Shown: positions 1-8,683, numbered from the stretch's first letter. The stretch is DNA of 64,000 nt from Salmonella enterica subsp. enterica serovar Choleraesuis (GCA_022846635.1 AP025685.1:2170001-2234000); one strand, 5' to 3'. Notes: generated by a model not told the origin, from the letters alone. Numbers and translations are program-made.

Positions 1-1329
1 GGATACGGCCAGGCTACCGTCTTTAGTGACTTCGCCCAATGCGTCTTTGCCGGTGGCGGTAATAATATTTACCGGACCGGTAGGCTTATTCAGGTTACCG
101 GTATAGTTCCCATGGTCATCCCACAGGTCATATGTCCAGTTGATCGTTTCAGTGGTTTTCTGATCCAGCAGGCCGCTAATTACCTGCTGATAGGCCGTTT
201 TGACCGCGCTGGTATCGAGGATCTGAGTGCCATTAATGGTTTCATTACCATTCAGCCACAGCTGGATCTGCGACGGCGTAGTGCCATCGGACTGAGTTAA
301 CCAGTCGTTGACTTTGGCTATATCGGCCAGCGAATGTACGTCGAAGGTTTGCTCACCGGTCTGCACCACTTTTCCGTTTTCATCCAGCCCAAACTCAGGC
401 AGCGTCACGCTGCCGTCATAAGAGATAAAGCTGGCTGAACCGTTACGAGTCTCGGCCGGAAGCTGAATCGCCCCACCGAACTGAATATAGTTGTCTGAGT
501 TCCAGTGTACCTGGCTGGCCTTACCTTTATCGCCTTCAGCCAGAGTGAGCGAAGTGTCTTTGGTGTACAGCCGCAGGGTATTTTCCGCCGCGGAGATAGC
601 TGTGGAACTGCTAGTATCGGCACCTAAATCAATACTGGCATTACCCCCCGTATTGGTCACATGGGCAATACCGAAACCGTTGTACTGATAGACGCTATCA
701 TGGTCAAAGATGGCCTGGCTCTGATCGCCGAGGCTGGCTACGCTGCCATCCTGAAAGTCATTGGAGTCGTAGATGGTTATCTGTTCAACGCCGCCATTGA
801 TGCCGGGAACTTCAATATCCATTCCCAGGTGAGCACTTGGTGATGAGTAACCGGAGGAGACAAGGTAACGGCTAAGATCGTCAGTTGAAATTTTGTTGCC
901 AGCGCTGTCGGTAAGACTGGTAATGGCACCGCTATCGGCCAGTTCCTGAAGCGATACCTGCTTACTGCTACCGTTAGAGCCCATCATGATAGTTGGGATT
1001 GGCCCTTTAATGTCGATGTCCGAGCCGCCGCTAAAGGTAAGATGCTGATTGGTATCGTTGGCCTGGGTCCCATTGCCGATAGTGGCAAAGTAACCGAGGC
1101 TGGTATTAGAGGCACCTGGCGGTGGTGAGTAGGTTCCTGCCTGACTCCAGTCAATGACTATTGGTGCCGCATCTGCGAATCCCGTCGTTGCCGAAAGCGC
1201 CAGCAATGACGTTACGGCAGCGCGCAGTGAGCGGCGTACACATCCCTTTTTACGGCCGCGAGTCGTTTCCGCCGCAACCACCCAGAGACCCAGCGCTGAA
1301 CTCCATACCACACGATATATTTTATTCAT
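1..1329 (-). CDS. ESPR-containing secreted adhesin (autotransporter type), N-terminal part
   Basis: This frame is open from an ATG at 1329 to the left edge (443 codons), so the gene is partial. The protein opens with MNKIYRVVWSSALGLWVVA, a clear Extended Signal Peptide Region as found on large type V secreted proteins. It is followed by a basic stretch (residues 24-35), a hydrophobic core and a likely cleavage site after GFADA near residue 54. The mature part is rich in Gly, Ser, Thr, Asn and Asp and poor in Cys, like a beta-solenoid passenger domain. The C-terminal membrane anchor lies outside the window, so monomeric autotransporter, trimeric adhesin and TpsA exoprotein cannot be told apart. 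Expected route: Sec to the periplasm, then surface display. The ESPR is seen directly; the adhesin role is inferred. Confidence 0.8.
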   Translation of the reverse strand, partial: MNKIYRVVWSSALGLWVVAAETTRGRKKGCVRRSLRAAVTSLLALSATTGFADAAPIVIDWSQAGTYSPPPGASNTSLGYFATIGNGTQANDTNQHLTFSGGSDIDIKGPIPTIMMGSNGSSKQVSLQELADSGAITSLTDSAGNKISTDDLSRYLVSSGYSSPSAHLGMDIEVPGINGGVEQITIYDSNDFQDGSVASLGDQSQAIFDHDSVYQYNGFGIAHVTNTGGNASIDLGADTSSSTAISAAENTLRLYTKDTSLTLAEGDKGKASQVHWNSDNYIQFGGAIQLPAETRNGSASFISYDGSVTLPEFGLDENGKVVQTGEQTFDVHSLADIAKVNDWLTQSDGTTPSQIQLWLNGNETINGTQILDTSAVKTAYQQVISGLLDQKTTETINWTYDLWDDHGNYTGNLNKPTGPVNIITATGKDALGEVTKDGSLAVS

Positions 1330-2213
1330 AGTCTCAGATATTAATTTTCAACTGATAACCCATATGCCAATGAATGATTCAAATGAGAATCATCCCACCA
1401 CAAATTTCAAAGCAATTGCCTGGCCAACTAAAACCAAAGAAAAAGCGAATACCCACCTTTTCTGAGTGGGTAATAAATAAATGGAACTTAATTTTTATAG
1501 GTGGAATTTATACTCATAGCGGGCAACTTTCAATTATCTTATGCAAAACACTTTCGATATGTAATACAAATAACCGAACGCGGTTAATGACAAAGATTTG
1601 AGGTTAAATAAATTTAACATGAATATTCACAATTGCTCATTTTGACTATTCCTGGCATCATTGATGATGATTCCATCTGTTTTTTGCCGCTTCCGTACTG
1701 CATTGATAGTTAATGGTATTTTTTGCTTCACTATTCACTATGTAAACCTTTCCCCGTACTGATTGTTCCAGCAGGAAACAGTTTGCAGTCACTTTTATTC
1801 CTTGTTAATTGCATACTTATGTTATTAACGCAATTTACTATTATGGTGTTTTATACAGCACTATATATCGAATTAAATGCGTATTTTTCCTACACCAGAA
1901 TGATGGAATTGTTTTATTTTTAGCCAAGATGTTTAACTATTGATTAACTGCGAGGTTACTTTTTATCTGAAGGTTTACCGCTACGTTATTATTAATATCT
2001 ATTACTACTATTGGAAAAAGCTTTAGCCTGTTAATAGACAGGTCAATAAAACCAACCTGGAATAAAACTGAATCGCTATAGGAATAATCAGCAAAAGATA
2101 TTTCCCCGAACTGCTTTTTTGCTTATTTGGCAAAAGTTTATTGCCGCCAGGCCCGTCAACAACGAGCCTCCCTCCTGTTAAGCTGCCGCTCATTCAGTCA
2201 ATGGGAGAAAATC
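1330..2213. other. AT-rich intergenic region between adhesin and OYE gene
   Basis: About 880 bases between two divergent genes. It is much richer in A+T than the flanks and no reading frame looks coding; the longest plus-strand frame (1723-1923) lacks a convincing ribosome site. A small hairpin is visible (1450-1456 pairing with 1466-1472). The sequence AATCGCTATA near 2071 resembles one half of the motif found in front of the neighbouring OYE and TetR genes, but only weakly. Promoters of both flanking genes must lie here, and none could be assigned with confidence. Confidence 0.5.
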
Positions 2214-3314
2214 ATGACTAGCAGCCTGTTTGCACCAGTAGCACTTCAATCACTCAAATTAAAAAACCGGGTAGCCATGGCACCGATGACCCGCTCACGT
2301 ACCAGCCAGCCGGGCGATGTTCCTAATGCCATGATGGCTGACTATTATCAGCAGCGCGCCGACGCCGGGTTAATTATCACCGAAGGTGCGCCAATATCCG
2401 CCGTCGCCCGTGGCTACTCTATGACGCCGGGTATCTATACTCCCGAGCATATTGAAGGATGGAAGCTGGTAACCCGCCAGGTACATGATGCTGGCGGTAA
2501 AATATTCATTCAGCTCTGGCACGTAGGACGCCGCAGCCACTCCAGCATTTCCGGCCATCAGCCGCTGGCACCTTCAGCCTGTAAAGATGCCGATAAAGTG
2601 TTTGGCCCGCTGCCTGAGGGTGGATTCGGTATGCTGGAAACAGAGATGCCGCGCGCAATGACTGAGCAGGATATACAAGACACTATTGCCGACTTTGTCC
2701 AGGCGTCACACAACGCTATGGCTGCGGGATTTGATGGCGTAGAAATCCATGCCGCCCACGGCTATTTGTTCGACTCTTTTATGCGTAACTCCACTAACCA
2801 GCGCACTGATGGTTATGGCGGTAGCCAGCACAACCGTATTCGCTTTTTGCGTGAAACGCTGGAAGCCGTAGTGAATGCTATCGGCAGTGATAAAGTAGCG
2901 GTACGCGTATCGCCGCATATTGCCGAAGGCTTTGCCAGCTATGAACCGGAGATAGTACCGACCGTTCTGCTATTGCTGGAGCAAATTGCGCCGCTCAACC
3001 TGGCCTATATGCATCTTTCTGAGAATATTTCGACCTTTGTTGAAGTTCCTGAAGCATTCCGCCAGCAAATGCGTGCCGTTTATCCGCATCCCGTTATGGT
3101 GGCCGGTAAACTCACAACCGAACGTGCGCAGGCCCTGCTGGATAGCGGCTATGCCGATCTGTTCGCCTTCGGTACCCCTTATGTCAGCAACCCGGACCTG
3201 GTGACACGTATGCAAAACGGCTGGCCGCTGGCAGACTTTGACGCCGATGCTCGTCTAACCCTGTACGGCGGCAATGAAAAAGGCTACACCGACTACCCGA
3301 AATATCAGGGGTAA
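2214..3314 (+). CDS. Old Yellow Enzyme family alkene reductase (NemA/PETN-reductase-like)
   Basis: An FMN-dependent TIM-barrel reductase of 366 residues, the usual length of this class. Such enzymes reduce activated C=C bonds of enals, enones, maleimides or nitro-esters with NAD(P)H. Family landmarks are present: Thr26 in MAPMTR, Gln100 and Trp102 in QLWHVGR, the substrate-binding His179/His182 pair with catalytic Tyr184 in HAAHGY, and a C-terminal YGGNEKGYTDYP. The ATG at 2214 follows GGGAGA and fits the family N-terminus; an upstream in-frame extension has no ribosome site. It matches the general NemA pattern but looks clearly divergent from E. coli NemA, so I give no symbol. It is the first of three OYE genes around one TetR regulator, and a terminator follows at 3323. 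Confidence 0.9.
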   Translation: MTSSLFAPVALQSLKLKNRVAMAPMTRSRTSQPGDVPNAMMADYYQQRADAGLIITEGAPISAVARGYSMTPGIYTPEHIEGWKLVTRQVHDAGGKIFIQLWHVGRRSHSSISGHQPLAPSACKDADKVFGPLPEGGFGMLETEMPRAMTEQDIQDTIADFVQASHNAMAAGFDGVEIHAAHGYLFDSFMRNSTNQRTDGYGGSQHNRIRFLRETLEAVVNAIGSDKVAVRVSPHIAEGFASYEPEIVPTVLLLLEQIAPLNLAYMHLSENISTFVEVPEAFRQQMRAVYPHPVMVAGKLTTERAQALLDSGYADLFAFGTPYVSNPDLVTRMQNGWPLADFDADARLTLYGGNEKGYTDYPKYQG

Positions 3315-3322
3315 TGCCCTAC

Positions 3323-3347
3323 GGCCAGCCGCTCGCTGGCCTTTTTT
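3323..3347 (+). terminator. Rho-independent terminator after first OYE gene
   Basis: GGCCAGC (3323-3329) pairs with GCTGGCC (3335-3341), followed by six T. It closes the first OYE gene as its own transcription unit. Confidence 0.85.
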
Positions 3348-3430
3348 ATAGCGCCATCTGCCTTTATATAACGGCCTGAACCATTAAGTTATGCCACAAC
3401 CGGACAACGGCAGTTGCCACGGTTGTGGCC

Positions 3431-3444
3431 TATAGTGATTGCAT
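3431..3444. promoter_or_regulatory. Candidate TetR operator upstream of second OYE gene
   Basis: TATAGTGATTGCAT, about 40 bases before the start codon at 3484, matches the first ten positions of TATAGTGATCGCTA (6768-6781) with one change, and resembles TATAGTCATCGCTA (4693-4706). The three sites sit in front of the second OYE gene, the TetR gene and the third OYE gene. The repetition is seen in sequence; assignment to the TetR protein is inference. This is the weakest of the three copies. Confidence 0.45.
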
Positions 3445-3483
3445 GCCGCGCCGGGACTGGCGCAAAACAAACGGGTACCTGAT

Positions 3484-4566
3484 ATGAGCAAACTATTTAC
3501 CCCATTCCAGATAGGCAACCTGACATTAAGCAACCGCATCGTAGTGGCGCCGATGTGTCAGTATTCGGCAGAACACGGCTATCCTACAGCCTGGCACGCC
3601 CAACACCTGGGCATGCTGGCTCAGTCCGGGGCGGGATTAGTAATTGTAGAAGCCACGGCGGTACAGGAAAATGGCCGAATCTCTCCGGCCGATCTGGGAC
3701 TGTGGAGCGATGATCAACAAGAACACTTCACGCGCCTGCTGGCAGATATTCGCCGCTACAGCCCGGCGAAAATCGGCGTCCAGCTGGCTCACGCCGGGCG
3801 TAAAGCCTCTCACGCCGCACCCTGGGAAGGCGGCGGCGATGTAGATGAGAAACACGGCGGCTGGCAGACCGTTGCCCCATCCGCGCTGGCATTTGGCAAC
3901 GCTCGCCCTCCGCGCGCCATGAGCCTCGATGATATCGCCCAGTTAAAACAAGACTTCGTGAACGCCGCCCGCCGCGCAGAGCAGGCTGGTTACGATATGA
4001 TTGAACTGCACGCGGCTCACGGCTACCTGCTCCACCAGTTCCTGTCGCCGCTGTCTAACCAGCGTAACGATCAATATGGCGGCAGCCTGGAAAACCGTTT
4101 ACGTCTGATCCTTGAGGTCTTCCACGAGGTGAGCCATGCGGTATCGATTCCAACCGGCGTTCGGGTATCGGCAACCGATTGGGTGGACGGCGGATGGGAC
4201 CTGGAGTCAACCCGCGCGCTGGCTATCGAGCTGGAAAAACTGGGTTGCACCTATCTGCACGTCTCCAGCGGCGGTCTGTCACCGGAGCAGCAGATTACCG
4301 TTAGCCCAAACTATCAGGTGCCATTCGCCCGCGAACTTAAGCGCAGCCTGAAGATGCCGGTCATGGCAGTGGGCCTGATAACCGAGCCCGAGCAGGCAGA
4401 AGCCATTGTCGCTACTGGCGAGGCTGACGCTATCGCGCTGGCTCGCGGTATCCTCTACGATCCACGCTGGCCGTGGCATGCCGCCGCGCGTCTCAAAGCT
4501 ACGATTGAAGTTGCTCCGCAATACCGCCGCTCCGAGCCGCACCAGGCTCGCGGGACAATGCGTTAA
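3484..4566 (+). CDS. Old Yellow Enzyme family reductase, XenA/YqjM class
   Basis: A 360-residue FMN-binding ene-reductase of a different subclass from the previous gene. It has Cys25 in APMCQYS, the redox-tuning cysteine typical of YqjM/XenA-type enzymes where classical OYEs carry Thr. HAAHGYLLHQF supplies the substrate-binding His pair and Tyr; SNQRNDQYGGS and the C-terminal RGILYDPRWPWHAA (active-site Trp of XenA-like enzymes) are also present. Substrates are expected to be cyclic enones, coumarins or nitro-compounds with NADPH as donor. The ATG at 3484 matches the family N-terminus MSKLFTPFQIG; a longer upstream frame exists but is not favoured. A GC-rich hairpin without T-tract lies just after the stop. 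The TetR gene follows on the same strand. Confidence 0.9.
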   Translation: MSKLFTPFQIGNLTLSNRIVVAPMCQYSAEHGYPTAWHAQHLGMLAQSGAGLVIVEATAVQENGRISPADLGLWSDDQQEHFTRLLADIRRYSPAKIGVQLAHAGRKASHAAPWEGGGDVDEKHGGWQTVAPSALAFGNARPPRAMSLDDIAQLKQDFVNAARRAEQAGYDMIELHAAHGYLLHQFLSPLSNQRNDQYGGSLENRLRLILEVFHEVSHAVSIPTGVRVSATDWVDGGWDLESTRALAIELEKLGCTYLHVSSGGLSPEQQITVSPNYQVPFARELKRSLKMPVMAVGLITEPEQAEAIVATGEADAIALARGILYDPRWPWHAAARLKATIEVAPQYRRSEPHQARGTMR

Positions 4567-4684
4567 ACCCTGTTCCGGCCGCCGTCGGCGGCGGCCGGCA
4601 ACCCGACATTTATACACGAAACGTTAATCCCATTCCCCCGCTGATTAGTGATGCCCGGTCATTCATTCCCTCAGTGATTTAGCG

Positions 4685-4706
4685 TATAATTGTATAGTCA
4701 TCGCTA
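4685..4706 (+). promoter_or_regulatory. TetR gene -10 element and candidate operator
   Basis: A perfect TATAAT at 4685-4690 is followed by TATAGTCATCGCTA at 4693-4706, which would cover the transcription start. The 12-mer TAGTCATCGCTA differs by one base from TAGTGATCGCTA in front of the third OYE gene. This placement suggests autorepression. The matching -35 (TTCATT, 4662-4667, 17-base spacing) is weak. Confidence 0.6.
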
Positions 4707-4740
4707 CATAATTTATCTTTATCCAGCCCAGGAGGCCGTT

Positions 4741-5373
4741 TTGTCATCCCTCAGCGTCCAGCCATCTGCCAGTAAAGTGAAAGGCCGCCCGCGCAGCTTC
4801 GACCGTGAACAGGCGCTGGTTAAGGCGTTAAACCTGTTTTGGGTACGGGGCTATGAGCTCACTTCGGTGGCTGAACTGTGTAGCGCTCTGGAGATAAAGC
4901 CCCCTAGCCTGTACGCGGCATTCGGAAATAAGGCGCAGCTGTTTCTTGAGGCGGTAAGCTATTACGAAGAGAAATACTGGGATGGAGCTCGCCGCCAGTT
5001 AGAGCTGGAGCCGGACGTTCATCAGGCCATTGCCGGATTTTTCAAAACATCTCTGGATATCCTGCTTTCTCCTGCCGCCCCATGCGGTTGCCTGGTGGTG
5101 ATTGCCGCCGCCGGAGTTTCGCCGGAAGATAGCGAGGTTAGCGCCCCGCTTAAAGCATTACGCCGTCAGTCTCATGAAGTGCTGATGCGCCGGTTACAGC
5201 GTGGGATTGATGAAGGCCAGCTCCCGGCCAGCACTAATCCGGCTACTCTGGCAACGGTATTTACTACGCTACTTGAAGGTATATCTGTGCAGCTAAAAGA
5301 CGGCGCCGAACCACACGAGCTTTATGCGGTAGGCGAATACGTTATGTGCCTAATGCCTGCAAGAGTTGCCTGA
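4741..5373 (+). CDS. TetR/AcrR family transcriptional regulator
   Basis: A 210-residue one-domain-plus-ligand-domain repressor. The N-terminal helix-turn-helix is seen around residues 15-60 (GRPRSFDREQALVKALNLFW, then TSVAELCSALEIKPPSLYAAFGNK), followed by a helical ligand-binding region. I chose a TTG start at 4741 because AGGAGG sits five bases upstream; the longer frame would start inside the operator. The protein resembles regulators of OYE and quinone-responsive genes, and it sits between two OYE genes sharing its candidate operator, so it probably senses electrophiles or quinones. Ligand not determinable here. It converges on the third OYE gene across a shared terminator. Confidence 0.88.
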   Translation: MSSLSVQPSASKVKGRPRSFDREQALVKALNLFWVRGYELTSVAELCSALEIKPPSLYAAFGNKAQLFLEAVSYYEEKYWDGARRQLELEPDVHQAIAGFFKTSLDILLSPAAPCGCLVVIAAAGVSPEDSEVSAPLKALRRQSHEVLMRRLQRGIDEGQLPASTNPATLATVFTTLLEGISVQLKDGAEPHELYAVGEYVMCLMPARVA

Positions 5374-5415
5374 TCCATCGGTATCTACCCCTGAGACACT
5401 CACGGTCTCAGGCAC

Positions 5416-5447
5416 AAAAAAGCCCGCTTAAATTAGCGGGCTTTTTT
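5416..5447. terminator. Bidirectional rho-independent terminator
   Basis: AAAAAAGCCCGCTTAA followed by its near-mirror TTAGCGGGCTTTTTT. The A-run and T-run on either side let it serve both the TetR gene (plus) and the third OYE gene (minus). Confidence 0.92.
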
Positions 5448-5458
5448 AACGCGGGTTA

Positions 5459-6643
5459 TCAGATATCAACTGACTGCCAGCTATCATCATCTTTAACCGG
5501 TGGTAAGTAAGACAGACGCTGCATATTCTGCGCCCACAGGTTTTCCGGAATGCGATAACGATCTTCTTTATGCGGATCGATAGCGGTAACAATTTCATCT
5601 TCCCGACCGGCCTTGATTAGCGGCACAAAGTTCGGGTTCATCATCACTGTTTTACCTACAGCGATAAACTCCGCCCAGCCAGTGTCGAACGCCTGTTCCA
5701 CCTGGTCGGCGGTAAACAGACTGCCGACGCCAATGAACGGTAGCTTGCCGTTAATGCGTTCATGCAAAAGCTGCATGCGGGTGAGATTGGTATCGGCTCC
5801 GCGGCGAGCGTGTTTGTAGAAGTCCCACAGCGAAACATGCAGATACTGGAGCGGTTTTTTCACCAGCTCATCCACCAGCGCAAAGGTGTCATCCATGGTT
5901 AAACCCAGCTCTCCCGGCTCTTCCGGAGAAAAACGATAGCCAAGGATAAAATCATCGCGCTTATGCTGCTGTTTAACCGCCGCAACCGCATCGATAACCG
6001 CCAGCGGGAAGCGCATACGGTTTTCGCGGCTGCCGCCCCATTCATCGGTACGACGGTTGCTTTCAGCCGAGTAAAACTGCTGGATCAGATAGTTGTTCGC
6101 ACCGTGGATTTCTACGCCGTCGAAGCCAGCGCGAATAGCAAGATCGGTGGCGGTAGCGAACGCTTTAATCAGATCTTTAATTTCTTCGCCGGTCAGCTCA
6201 CGCACGCCGTCGGCGTCAATTTCATCACCGGTCCCGGTCATAGCACGCATGCCGGCTCCCGCCGAAGGTGCCACCATATCATGGCCTTCCTGAATCCCCG
6301 CCAGGGCCAGACGGCCACCGTGGTGAATCTGCAAAATAGCTTTTGCACCCTGAGTTTTAATGATATCTGCCAGGATACGCAGGCTTGGCAAATCTTCATC
6401 GCCAATGGCTTCCGGCTGGCCGACAAAAGCTTTACCCCCCTGGGCCACCAGCGTCGCAGCGGCAATAAACATACCAAACCCCTGCGCCCGACCGTCGAGG
6501 AACGCTCGCTCCTCCTCACTAATGCTGCCATCTGCGTTCGAGGCGTAATGAGTCATCGGCGCAACGACCAGACGGTTATTAATGGTTACGCCATTGTTCA
6601 GGGTAAAGGGAGTAAACAGCGGTTTAAAACGTGGGTTCATCAT
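5459..6643 (-). CDS. NADH-dependent flavin oxidoreductase, OYE family
   Basis: A 394-residue FMN TIM-barrel enzyme of a third OYE subclass, close in type to YqiG/bile-acid-like NADH:flavin oxidoreductases without the C-terminal FeS and NAD domains. It shows NNRLVVAPMTHYAS at the N-terminus, QIHHGGR, and HGANNYL, giving a His/Asn substrate-binding pair instead of His/His. SNRRTDEWGGSRENR and a GVGSLFT phosphate-binding loop complete the barrel. The ATG at 6643 has AAGAG seven bases upstream; a GTG nine bases further up is possible. It has its own strong promoter with two operator-like repeats, so it is the most likely direct target of the neighbouring TetR protein. Exact substrate unknown. Confidence 0.88.
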   Translation of the reverse strand: MMNPRFKPLFTPFTLNNGVTINNRLVVAPMTHYASNADGSISEEERAFLDGRAQGFGMFIAAATLVAQGGKAFVGQPEAIGDEDLPSLRILADIIKTQGAKAILQIHHGGRLALAGIQEGHDMVAPSAGAGMRAMTGTGDEIDADGVRELTGEEIKDLIKAFATATDLAIRAGFDGVEIHGANNYLIQQFYSAESNRRTDEWGGSRENRMRFPLAVIDAVAAVKQQHKRDDFILGYRFSPEEPGELGLTMDDTFALVDELVKKPLQYLHVSLWDFYKHARRGADTNLTRMQLLHERINGKLPFIGVGSLFTADQVEQAFDTGWAEFIAVGKTVMMNPNFVPLIKAGREDEIVTAIDPHKEDRYRIPENLWAQNMQRLSYLPPVKDDDSWQSVDI

Positions 6644-6740
6644 TCTCAACACTCTTAAGAGACTTTTAGCAGGCGAACGTTAGGCTAACACTCATCCTGC
6701 GCTGGTTCCGACGCATTACGCCGAAATCCCGACCTTTCTG

Positions 6741-6794
6741 TAGCGGTCACTAAACATGTGACATATTTATAGTGATCGCTAAAGAATAAGTCAA
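6741..6794 (-). promoter_or_regulatory. Promoter of third OYE gene with two inverted operator copies
   Basis: On the minus strand, TTGACT (6794-6789) and TATAAA (6771-6766) are 17 bases apart, a strong sigma-70 promoter. TAGTGATCGCTA (6770-6781) lies in the spacer and overlaps the -10; TAGCGGTCACTA (6741-6752) lies downstream, inverted, 17 bases away. Each 12-mer is itself nearly palindromic. The layout fits repression by the TetR protein encoded at 4741-5373. Confidence 0.75.
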
Positions 6795-7073
6795 TCCCTT
6801 CGACCAATGAAAATGGGCAAAACGGGCGGTTAACGGCCTGAGCCTGATAATAAGCCATTGCCATAATCCGCTATCGGATGGTCGTTTTTCTCCATCTCAA
6901 ACCCCGCTCTGCGCCGCCTGATGCCAGTAAAAGCGCAGGCTTGGGTGTTTAAAGCCCATACAATATTGGTTTACGCCCAGACCCTGGCGTCAGCCCCTGC
7001 TTAATACCTGTCCGAATTGCCCCGCACCTGCGCGCCAGCCGCCTGCGTTTCGTTTGCTGCCCGGAGAGCATTA

Positions 7074-7964
7074 ATGAAAATTATCCAGCTACGTTGCTTC
7101 GTTATCTTGAGTGAGACGCTGAACTTCTCACACACCGCTGAAATCATGCATCTGACGCAACCCGCCGTTTCCCATCAGATAAAAAAACTCGAATCTCTGC
7201 TTAACTTTCAGTTATTTACCAGGAATAAACAGACAGTGGAGCTGACCGAAGCCGGACGGCAGTTCTATCACGATATGCGCGAGGTGCTTGCACACCTGTC
7301 GCTGGCGATTAACAACGCCTCTTCGATAAGTCAGGGCAATGCTCAGGTGATTAAAATCAGTTATGCAGGATTAGATCTGGAACGTTATCACCTGCCGCTC
7401 ATTATTAATCAGATAAAGTCCCGGCTGGCGAAAACAGATGTGATGGTCACCATGTCAGCACCCGCTGAGCAGCGTAAAGCTCTGTTATCTCAGAAAGTGC
7501 AGATGATCCTGACTCCGTTAGACAATATCGAAAACTCTGAGGGCGTGGTCTACCAGGAGATTGTCGCGAGCGGTATCGACTGCGTTGTCCCCGCCGGCCA
7601 TCCATTGCGCCAGCGTAATTGCGTGACCCTTGAGGAGCTGGCTCAGGAGCGGCTCTACCTCCCCGACCCGGCCACCAGCCCGCGCGCGCTAAGCGCCTTC
7701 GTCGCCAGGCTCCACAAAAAGCTTCCTGACTGCCAGTATCACTATGTGGACTCTGCGGTATCCGCCAATATTCTTATCCAGAGCCACTCAGGCATTGCGC
7801 TGCTTCCGGCCTTTGCTAAGTCACTCGATACTCGTCTGTACCGCATTCCGTTAGATACGGATACCAGGCTTTCCTATGGCATCGCATGGCTGAAAGAAAA
7901 TGCCAGTGTCGATATCTGTCTTTGCGCCAATATTATTCAACAGCATCTGCGTCGCGCCTATTAA
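7074..7964 (+). CDS. LysR family transcriptional regulator
   Basis: A 296-residue LysR-type regulator. The winged helix-turn-helix occupies about residues 1-60 (LNFSHTAEIMHLTQPAVSHQIKKLE), followed by a substrate-binding-like effector domain. The ATG at 7074 follows GGAGA and begins MKIIQLRCFVILSE, the usual LysR start; an upstream extension is unlikely. No divergent partner is adjacent: upstream lies the promoter of the minus-strand OYE gene about 280 bases away, which could be a target. Effector and regulon cannot be inferred. Confidence 0.88.
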   Translation: MKIIQLRCFVILSETLNFSHTAEIMHLTQPAVSHQIKKLESLLNFQLFTRNKQTVELTEAGRQFYHDMREVLAHLSLAINNASSISQGNAQVIKISYAGLDLERYHLPLIINQIKSRLAKTDVMVTMSAPAEQRKALLSQKVQMILTPLDNIENSEGVVYQEIVASGIDCVVPAGHPLRQRNCVTLEELAQERLYLPDPATSPRALSAFVARLHKKLPDCQYHYVDSAVSANILIQSHSGIALLPAFAKSLDTRLYRIPLDTDTRLSYGIAWLKENASVDICLCANIIQQHLRRAY

Positions 7965-8106
7965 CGCATAGGCGCTCCGGATATCACGCCAATGTGGAAA
8001 TATCACTATCTATTACCTCCTGCTGACATGCCAGTCATGGAGCAAGCTGTCAATAAGCCGCGCTTTTTCATATAGCTATAAAAAATTCATCATTATCAAT
8101 TAATGC

Positions 8107-8140
8107 TTACCTTGATAACTATCACGGTAAGTATTACACT
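8107..8140 (+). promoter_or_regulatory. MarR-type operator overlapping efflux operon promoter
   Basis: The 24 bases 8107-8130 form an imperfect palindrome: TTACC-TTGATA-AC-TATCAC-GGTAA. Inside it TTGATA (8112-8117) is a -35 element, 17 bases from TACACT (8135-8140) as -10. A repressor here would block polymerase. The MarR gene starts 26 bases downstream, so autorepression is the natural reading. Confidence 0.75.
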
Positions 8141-8166
8141 CCATGACGTTATGTTAAGGAGACGCT

Positions 8167-8625
8167 ATGAGCGACACCAAAGATAGCCATACTGATTTCG
8201 CCGCCCGCCCGCTGGGGATGCGGCTGGCGATGCTGGTCCGGATGTGGCGTGCGGCAATTAACGAAGCCGTCGCCTTCACCGGGCTCACTCAGGCAAGCTG
8301 GACAACGCTGATGCAATTAAGCCTGCAAGGCGAACAGACGACCGTGAGCGAACTGGCGTATGCCCTGGGAATTGAGCTCCCCCCGTTGACCCGCACTCTG
8401 GCAACGCTTGAAGAGCGCGGTTTTATTAATCGGGTGGCCGACACCGCCGACCGTCGGGTGAAGCTGATTTCGCTAACCGATGCCGGGCGCGAAGTACTTG
8501 AGGCCGTGAGCCAGGAAATCGAAAAATGCCAGCAACGCGTGACCAATAATATTCCGGAACCGGTGATGGATGAATTTAGTAACACCACCAATATTCTTGC
8601 AGCCAATATGATGAAACTGCTGTAG
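8167..8625 (+). CDS. MarR/SlyA family transcriptional regulator
   Basis: A 152-residue winged-helix regulator. The DNA-binding segment is seen around residues 55-105 (TVSELAYALGIELPPLTRTLATLEERGFINR, then TADRRVKLISLTDAG), with dimerisation helices on both sides. AAGGAG lies just before the ATG. It is the first gene of a likely operon with the HlyD-type and DUF2955 genes that follow; a strong palindrome over the promoter suggests autorepression. MarR proteins of this kind release DNA on binding small phenolic or aromatic compounds, so the downstream pump probably exports such a compound; that is inference. Confidence 0.9.
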   Translation: MSDTKDSHTDFAARPLGMRLAMLVRMWRAAINEAVAFTGLTQASWTTLMQLSLQGEQTTVSELAYALGIELPPLTRTLATLEERGFINRVADTADRRVKLISLTDAGREVLEAVSQEIEKCQQRVTNNIPEPVMDEFSNTTNILAANMMKLL

Positions 8626-8683
8626 GCCAGTACGCCCTAACTCCACGTTACCCGACCTCGCACAGTAATTTTCGAGCAACCTT

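Noticed and set aside
1723..1923. 66-residue hydrophobic plus-strand frame
   Set aside because: AT-rich intergenic sequence makes hydrophobic frames by chance; TTG start and no ribosome site.
2066..2085. TetR operator before the first OYE gene
   Set aside because: Only a half-site (ATCGCTA) is present and the spacing does not match the other three sites.
5963..6658. 231-residue plus-strand frame
   Set aside because: It lies fully antisense to the third OYE gene, which has all family motifs, and has no ribosome site.
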